Assembly (NCBI GenBank): GCA_009773335.1
Contig: WRPF01000032.1
Span: 1 to 34,165, forward strand
Reading direction: 5' to 3'
From: Caulobacteraceae bacterium
GTDB taxonomy: Bacteria; Pseudomonadota; Alphaproteobacteria; Caulobacterales; Aquidulcibacteraceae
DNA: 34,165 nt
Shown: piece after piece, positions 30,018 to 34,165 of the stretch
Layout: each line of letters begins with the position of its first letter
Numbering within the stretch: position 1 is the first letter of the stretch
Position numbers and translations under genes: made by a program
Notes under the pieces: model-generated
The model's database searches: none
What the model was told of the DNA's origin: nothing
The model's input: only the letters and a program-made list of their open reading frames with translations

Positions 30018-31235
30018 ATGCGCGCGGGCGAGCCCGCTGGACTTGCCGGGCGAAATGCTTCAACCGCGAAAGTCGTGCAAGGAAAAGGATCTTTCTCCGT
30101 TCTGCAGGTGACGCCGGCGCTCGACGCGGGCGGCGTGGAACGCACGACCATTGAAATGGCCGAGGCGCTGACGCGCAGCGGCGGCCGCGCGATCGTGGCC
30201 AGCCGGGGCGGTCGCCTCGAGGGCGAACTGAAGGCGGCGGGCGGCGAGCTCACGCCGCTGCCGATGGATGCCAAGAACCCGCTGGAGATGTTCGCCAATA
30301 TCGGGCGCCTCGTGGCGCTGGGCCGCAAGCATCACGTGCAGATCGTGCATGCCCGCTCGCGGGCGCCGGCGTGGAGCGCGATGTTCGCGGCGCGTCGTCT
30401 CGGCGTGCCGTTCGTGACGACCTACCACGGCGTCTACAATGCGAAGTCGCCGCTGAAGCGCTTCTACAACTCCATCATGGCGCGCGGCGATCTGGTGATC
30501 GCCAATTCCGACTTCACCCGCGCGCACGTGCTCGCCGAGCATGGCGTTGCGCCGGAGCGGGTCATCTCGATTCCGCGCGGGGTGGATCTCGCGCGCTTCG
30601 ATCCGGCGGCGGTGGATCCCGCGCGGGTGGACGACATGCGCCGGCTCTGGGGTCTTGCGCCTTCCGATGCTCGTCCCGTGGTCCTGCTGCCGGGGCGGCT
30701 GACGAACTGGAAAGGCCAGACCGTGCTGATCGAGGCGGCCGCACTTCTGGAGAAGGAACGGCCGGGTTCGGCGGTCTACGTGCTCGCCGGGGATTCGCAG
30801 GGCCGTCAGCAGTACGTCGCCGATCTGCACGCGCTGGCGCGCAAGCTGGATGTTGCGGATGCGGTGAAGATCGTCGGCCACCTCGTGGACATGCCGGCGG
30901 CGCTCAAGGCCGCGACCGTGGCGGTGTTTCCATCCACCGACGCCGAAGCCTTCGGGCGGGCGGCGGTGGAGGCGCAGGCCATGGGCGTGCCGGTGGTGGC
31001 GTCGAATCTTGGCGGCCTCGCGGAAACCATCGCCGACGGCGACTCGGGCTTCCTCGTCCCGGCGGGCGATCCGCGTCGACTCGCGTATGCTGTGGATCGC
31101 GTGCTGGCTCTTTCGCCCGAACAGCGCAAGAACATGGGCGATCGTGGCGCGGCGCGGGTGCGTGCGCGCTATTCGGTCGAGGCGCTGCAGGCCGCGACTC
31201 TGGCGGTCTATGAGCGCCTGTTGAAGGGACGTTGA
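30018..31235 (+). CDS. GT4-family glycosyltransferase
   Basis: This 405-aa GT-B glycosyltransferase probably transfers a sugar from a nucleotide-sugar donor to a lipopolysaccharide or other surface-polysaccharide acceptor at the inner face of the cytoplasmic membrane. The N-terminal acceptor domain starts SFSVLQVTPALDAGGVERTT. The donor domain carries RLTNWKGQTVLIEAA, KIVGHLVDMPAAL and the Ex7E motif EAFGRAAVEAQAMGVPVVASNLGGLAE. The start is uncertain: ATG 30018 gives a 20-residue lead, ATG 30000 overlaps the divergent gene, and GTG 30075 starts near the conserved domain. None has a good ribosome binding site. The stop overlaps the GT9 gene by one base (TGATG), so the two enzymes are coupled. 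Confidence 0.9.
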   Translation: MRAGEPAGLAGRNASTAKVVQGKGSFSVLQVTPALDAGGVERTTIEMAEALTRSGGRAIVASRGGRLEGELKAAGGELTPLPMDAKNPLEMFANIGRLVALGRKHHVQIVHARSRAPAWSAMFAARRLGVPFVTTYHGVYNAKSPLKRFYNSIMARGDLVIANSDFTRAHVLAEHGVAPERVISIPRGVDLARFDPAAVDPARVDDMRRLWGLAPSDARPVVLLPGRLTNWKGQTVLIEAAALLEKERPGSAVYVLAGDSQGRQQYVADLHALARKLDVADAVKIVGHLVDMPAALKAATVAVFPSTDAEAFGRAAVEAQAMGVPVVASNLGGLAETIADGDSGFLVPAGDPRRLAYAVDRVLALSPEQRKNMGDRGAARVRARYSVEALQAATLAVYERLLKGR

Positions 31236-32272
31236 TGATAGCCCTGCGTCGCAAGCGCGGATCGGAAGGCGACACGCCGGCGCGGGATGCGCGCCGGGTG
31301 CTCATCATCAAGCTCGGCGCGCTGGGGGATTTCATCCAGTCGCTGGCCGCCGCGCGGATCATCCGCGAGTACCACATGGGCGCGCGCATCACGCTGCTGA
31401 CCACGCCCGTGTTCGAGGCCTTCGCGAAGGCCTCGCCCTATTTCGACATCGTGGAAACGGATGGCCGCGAGCGCGATCCCCAGGCCGTCGCGCAGATGCT
31501 GCAGCGGCTGCGCGGCGCCAAGTACGACATGGTCTACGATCTCCAGACCTCGGGCCGCACGAGCAACTATTTCCAGGGCCTGCGCCCGTGGCCGCCGAAC
31601 TGGTCCGGCGTCGCGCCGGGCTGCTCGCATCCCCACGCCAACCCCGCGCGCGAGACGATGCACACGCTCGACCGTCTCGCCGACCAGCTCTTCGAGGCCG
31701 GCATCATGGAGGCCTGCGAGATCGGCGCGGCGCCGCTGCCGGATCTCTCCTGGGTGCGCATGTCGCAGAAGGATCCGCCGCGCGTGCAGCCGGCCTATTT
31801 CGGCCTGAAGCCGCCTTACGGCCTCATCATCCCCGGCGCCTCCGCGCACCGGCCGGAAAAACGCTGGCCGGCGGAGCGCTACGGCGAGCTCGCCACCGCG
31901 ATCATCAAGCGCGGCGCCATGCCGGCGATCATCGGCCACACCGACGAGAAGGAAGCCGCTGCGGCCATCCTCCGGGTCGAGCCACGGACCAAGAACCTTG
32001 TCTCCCGCACCGACTTCTTCGCGTTGGCCGCGCTCGCCGAACGGGCGGCGTTCTCGGTCGGCAACGACACCGGCCCCATGCACATCGCGGCGGCGGCGGG
32101 TTCGCCGTGCGTGGTGCTCTTCTCCTCGGAATCGGACCCGGACCGGGTCTGCCCGCGCGGGCGGGGCGGGGTCATGGCGGTGACCGCGGAATCGCTCGCA
32201 GCCATGACCGTGGCCCAGGTCGAGCAGAGCATCGGCAACGTCGGCGGATTTCGCGAACTCGCGTCCGCGTGA
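31235..32272 (+). CDS. GT9-family (heptosyltransferase-like) glycosyltransferase
   Basis: This 345-aa GT-B enzyme of the lipopolysaccharide heptosyltransferase family (GT9) adds heptose or a related sugar to lipid A-core. The N-terminal loop IIKLGALGDFIQSLAAAR is the family signature. The donor domain contains PGASAHRPEKRWPAERYGEL and SVGNDTGPMHIAAAAGSPCVVLFSSES, which binds the nucleotide sugar. The start at 31235 overlaps the upstream stop by one base and has AAGGGA five bases before it. It follows the GT4 enzyme, so the two probably act in one envelope-glycan pathway. No other LPS-core gene is in the window, and the true donor sugar is not shown. Confidence 0.93.
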   Translation: MIALRRKRGSEGDTPARDARRVLIIKLGALGDFIQSLAAARIIREYHMGARITLLTTPVFEAFAKASPYFDIVETDGRERDPQAVAQMLQRLRGAKYDMVYDLQTSGRTSNYFQGLRPWPPNWSGVAPGCSHPHANPARETMHTLDRLADQLFEAGIMEACEIGAAPLPDLSWVRMSQKDPPRVQPAYFGLKPPYGLIIPGASAHRPEKRWPAERYGELATAIIKRGAMPAIIGHTDEKEAAAAILRVEPRTKNLVSRTDFFALAALAERAAFSVGNDTGPMHIAAAAGSPCVVLFSSESDPDRVCPRGRGGVMAVTAESLAAMTVAQVEQSIGNVGGFRELASA

Positions 32273-32368
32273 TGGCGCGCCGGCCGAATTCGATGTAAAC
32301 GGGGTTTCGACGGGGGAGACTCATCCCCATGTCAGATCGCCCAGAGGCGCCCGCGCTTCAGCAACCCC

Positions 32369-32379
32369 AGGAGGAACTA

Positions 32380-32382
<3 letters not shown>
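32369..32382 (+). promoter_or_regulatory. Ribosome binding site and probable AUC start of infC
   Basis: AGGAGG (32369-32374) is followed after five bases by ATC (32380-32382), in frame with IF-3. It is the best Shine-Dalgarno in the region; the in-frame ATGs at 32329 and 32395 have none at a suitable distance. Rare start codons at infC allow IF-3 to repress its own synthesis by rejecting non-standard initiation, as known from the AUU start in E. coli. Confidence 0.7.
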
Positions 32383-32919
<537 letters not shown>

Positions 32920-32966
32920 TCCCGCGCATCCTCCCCCGTGCCGGACTTTTGCAAAAGCGCTTCACG

Positions 32967-33055
32967 CCCTCACCCTGAGCCTGTCGAAGGGCGAGGGCGC
33001 CTCGGCGCCGGCGTTTCCGCAAGACCCTCCTCCTTCGACAGGCTCAGGATGAGGG
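32967..33055. repeat. Palindromic intergenic repeat, copy 3
   Basis: Inverted arms of 24 bp lie at 32967-32990 and 33032-33055, with one mismatch (CACCCTGAG against CTCAGGATG). The centre is close to that of copy 1 and in the same orientation. Outer similarity with copy 2 runs from the TTTTGCAAAAGCGCTTC segment (32947-32963) to GGGTGTTTCGC (33064-33074). It separates infC from the DUF3052 gene and may terminate the infC transcript. Confidence 0.9.
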
Positions 33056-33104
33056 TTGAGATGGGGTGTTTCGCAGAGGTCTCCTTGCAGGGAGGGTGAT
33101 CCCC

Positions 33105-33527
33105 ATGTCCGCCGGTTATTCCGGAACTCCGCTGCTGAAGAAGCTCGGCTACAAGGCCGGGCAGAGGGCGCTGCTGATCGGCGCGGCGGCGGGGCCGGAG
33201 GAACTTCTGGCGTTTGACGGGTTCGCAAGCGTCGCTGTGCTGGCCAGGCCGGGAAAGCTCCCGAAGGGTCCGTTCGATCTGGTTCACATCTTCGAGAAGG
33301 ACGCGGCCGTGCTGGACAAGGCGCTGCCGGAGCTCGTCGCGCGGCTTGAGCCCAACGGCATGATCTGGGTCTCGTGGCCGAAGAAGGCCTCGAAGGTCCC
33401 CACCACCATCACCGAGGACGTGATCCGCCCCGCCGCGTTCCGGGCTGGGCTCGTGGACGTGAAGGTCTGCGCGGTGGACGAGGTCTGGTCGGGCCTGAAG
33501 CTCGTGATCCCGGTGGCGCGGCGATAG
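33105..33527 (+). CDS. DUF3052 family protein
   Basis: This 140-aa soluble protein matches DUF3052, an uncharacterised family. Family-like features are SGTPLLKKLGYKAGQRALLIGA near the start (a single strand-loop as in Rossmann-like folds), FDLVHIFEKDAAVL in the middle, and the conserved GMIWVSWPKKASKVPTTITED followed by VCAVDEVWSGLKLV near the end. The start at 33105 has GGAGGG eight bases upstream; the frame extends to 33066 but that part lies in the outer repeat. It converges with the small membrane protein gene, stops five bases apart, sharing a small GC hairpin. Confidence 0.87.
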   Translation: MSAGYSGTPLLKKLGYKAGQRALLIGAAAGPEELLAFDGFASVAVLARPGKLPKGPFDLVHIFEKDAAVLDKALPELVARLEPNGMIWVSWPKKASKVPTTITEDVIRPAAFRAGLVDVKVCAVDEVWSGLKLVIPVARR

Positions 33528-33533
33528 CGCCGC
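33518..33533. terminator. Small GC hairpin between convergent genes
   Basis: GCGGCG-ATAG-CGCCGC forms a six-bp stem across the stop codon of the DUF3052 gene and reaches the end of the convergent membrane protein gene. No T-run follows on either strand, so it is at most a weak or Rho-assisted terminator. Confidence 0.3.
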
Positions 33534-33967
33534 TAGGCCGGCCGCTGCTGGCGGGCGAGCAGGTAGGCGCCGAGCAGTAGCGCTGCGCCGGACGCCACGA
33601 GGCCCACATAGTTGCCGATCACCACCGCCGCCGGGTTCGCCGCGAACCATGCGGAGATCTTCGCGCCGACGTCGGCGAGGAACTGCTGCACGTAGGGCAG
33701 GCCGGCCTGCACGGCGCCGTGCGCCGCATCCTTCACGGTTCCCGACAGCTCCGGCAGCTCCGGGGCGGGCGGCAGGGGCGGCAGGATGCCCATGGTCTGG
33801 AAGTTGATCACGACGAACTGCGGGAAGCGGTCCGGCGCGGTCAGCACGTGGGCGAGGAAGGCCATCAGGCAGGCGCCCGAGACCGCCACGAAGAACCGCG
33901 AGCCGAGCAGCCCCTGGAGCGCATGGCTTACCCGGCCGCCGTAGCCCTTGTTGCTCGGTATCTGCAT
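33533..33967 (-). CDS. Small membrane protein of unknown function
   Basis: This 144-aa protein has two predicted membrane segments: residues about 25-45 (FFVAVSGACLMAFLAHVLTA) and about 113-137 (VVIGNYVGLVASGAALLLGAYL). Between them is a Pro-rich stretch (LPPLPPAPELPELSG) and an amphipathic helical part, probably periplasmic. The N-terminus is basic and cytoplasmic. The start at 33967 has GGAGG six bases upstream. I do not recognise the family. Upstream (34000-34090) is AT-rich DNA with a strong outward promoter on the opposite strand, so the two transcripts diverge there. Confidence 0.75.
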   Translation of the reverse strand: MQIPSNKGYGGRVSHALQGLLGSRFFVAVSGACLMAFLAHVLTAPDRFPQFVVINFQTMGILPPLPPAPELPELSGTVKDAAHGAVQAGLPYVQQFLADVGAKISAWFAANPAAVVIGNYVGLVASGAALLLGAYLLARQQRPA

Positions 33968-34057
33968 GGCCGTCCTCCGTGGCCCTCGTATTTACCTTTC
34001 GCGGGCGCCGGCGTCCATCGCGCGCTCCCTTTAGGAAGAGTTGTGCATAGGATTTAA

Positions 34058-34086
34058 TTGACAGTTTCTGTTTATTTTCCTATATC
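34058..34086 (+). promoter_or_regulatory. Strong sigma-70-type promoter leading out of the window
   Basis: A consensus TTGACA (34058-34063), a 17-bp T-rich spacer and TATATC (34081-34086) stand in the most AT-rich stretch of the right end. The first transcribed base would be near 34093. GCAGGAGGG follows at about 34102, but the following ATG at 34139 opens only six codons before a stop, so the gene served must begin close to or beyond the edge. Confidence 0.65.
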
Positions 34087-34165
34087 CCTCTCATCGCATC
34101 CGCAGGAGGGCAGCCGGTACATCTGTTCAACGGCGCGGATGCCACGTGATCGAGCGTGAGATAGC

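Noticed and set aside
34139-34159. ATG followed by six codons at the right edge as a gene
   Set aside because: Too short to support alone and about 25 bases from the Shine-Dalgarno-like GGAGG; kept only as a remark under the promoter finding.

Overview
The window is GC-rich, densely coded chromosomal DNA from an alphaproteobacterium. The gene content fits a Caulobacterales- or Hyphomonadaceae-like lineage: a TonB-dependent receptor, a complex I NDUFA9-type protein, uppP next to gltD/gltB, a soluble chemoreceptor with a CheR-tether-like C-terminus, and an IF-3 gene that appears to use a non-AUG start. This placement rests on protein character and gene order, not on a search, so genus is not claimed.

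Layout. Positions 1-378 hold the 3' end of an unrecognised gene. Next come a TonB-dependent receptor (635-3160) with a strong terminator, an EF-hand lipoprotein on the opposite strand, and an NDUFA9-like Rossmann protein. A PHB-depolymerase-type esterase (5164-6261) follows, then a leftward chemotaxis pair (CheW and a double-PAS soluble chemoreceptor). A leftward uppP-DUF488 pair is divergent from gltD-gltB (10232-16232), the two subunits of glutamate synthase. An M1 aminopeptidase lipoprotein converges on gltB. A translationally coupled run, CDF metal exporter - queG - mtgA, reaches 22109. A TPR protein and an SDR-type protein follow.

The most interesting part is 24423-28579. It is a 4,157-bp IS1595-family element with 24-bp perfect terminal inverted repeats and an 8-bp target duplication (CTTTGTAG). 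It is about four times the size of a plain IS of this family because it carries passenger genes: a coupled pair of tiny genes (94 and 59 aa), a DUF5343-like protein, a DUF3800 RNase H-fold-like protein, and one or two very small ORFs with strong ribosome binding sites. It landed inside a lipoprotein gene. Removing the element and one copy of the duplication restores a continuous 302-codon reading frame.

The right end (29234-34165) holds an alpha/beta hydrolase, a coupled pair of surface-polysaccharide glycosyltransferases (GT4 and heptosyltransferase-like GT9), infC with a probable AUC start codon, a DUF3052 protein, a small membrane protein, and a strong outward sigma-70-type promoter at the edge. 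Three copies of a roughly 90-130 bp palindromic intergenic repeat lie at 22136, 29104 and 32967. No rRNA, tRNA or CRISPR array was recognised.
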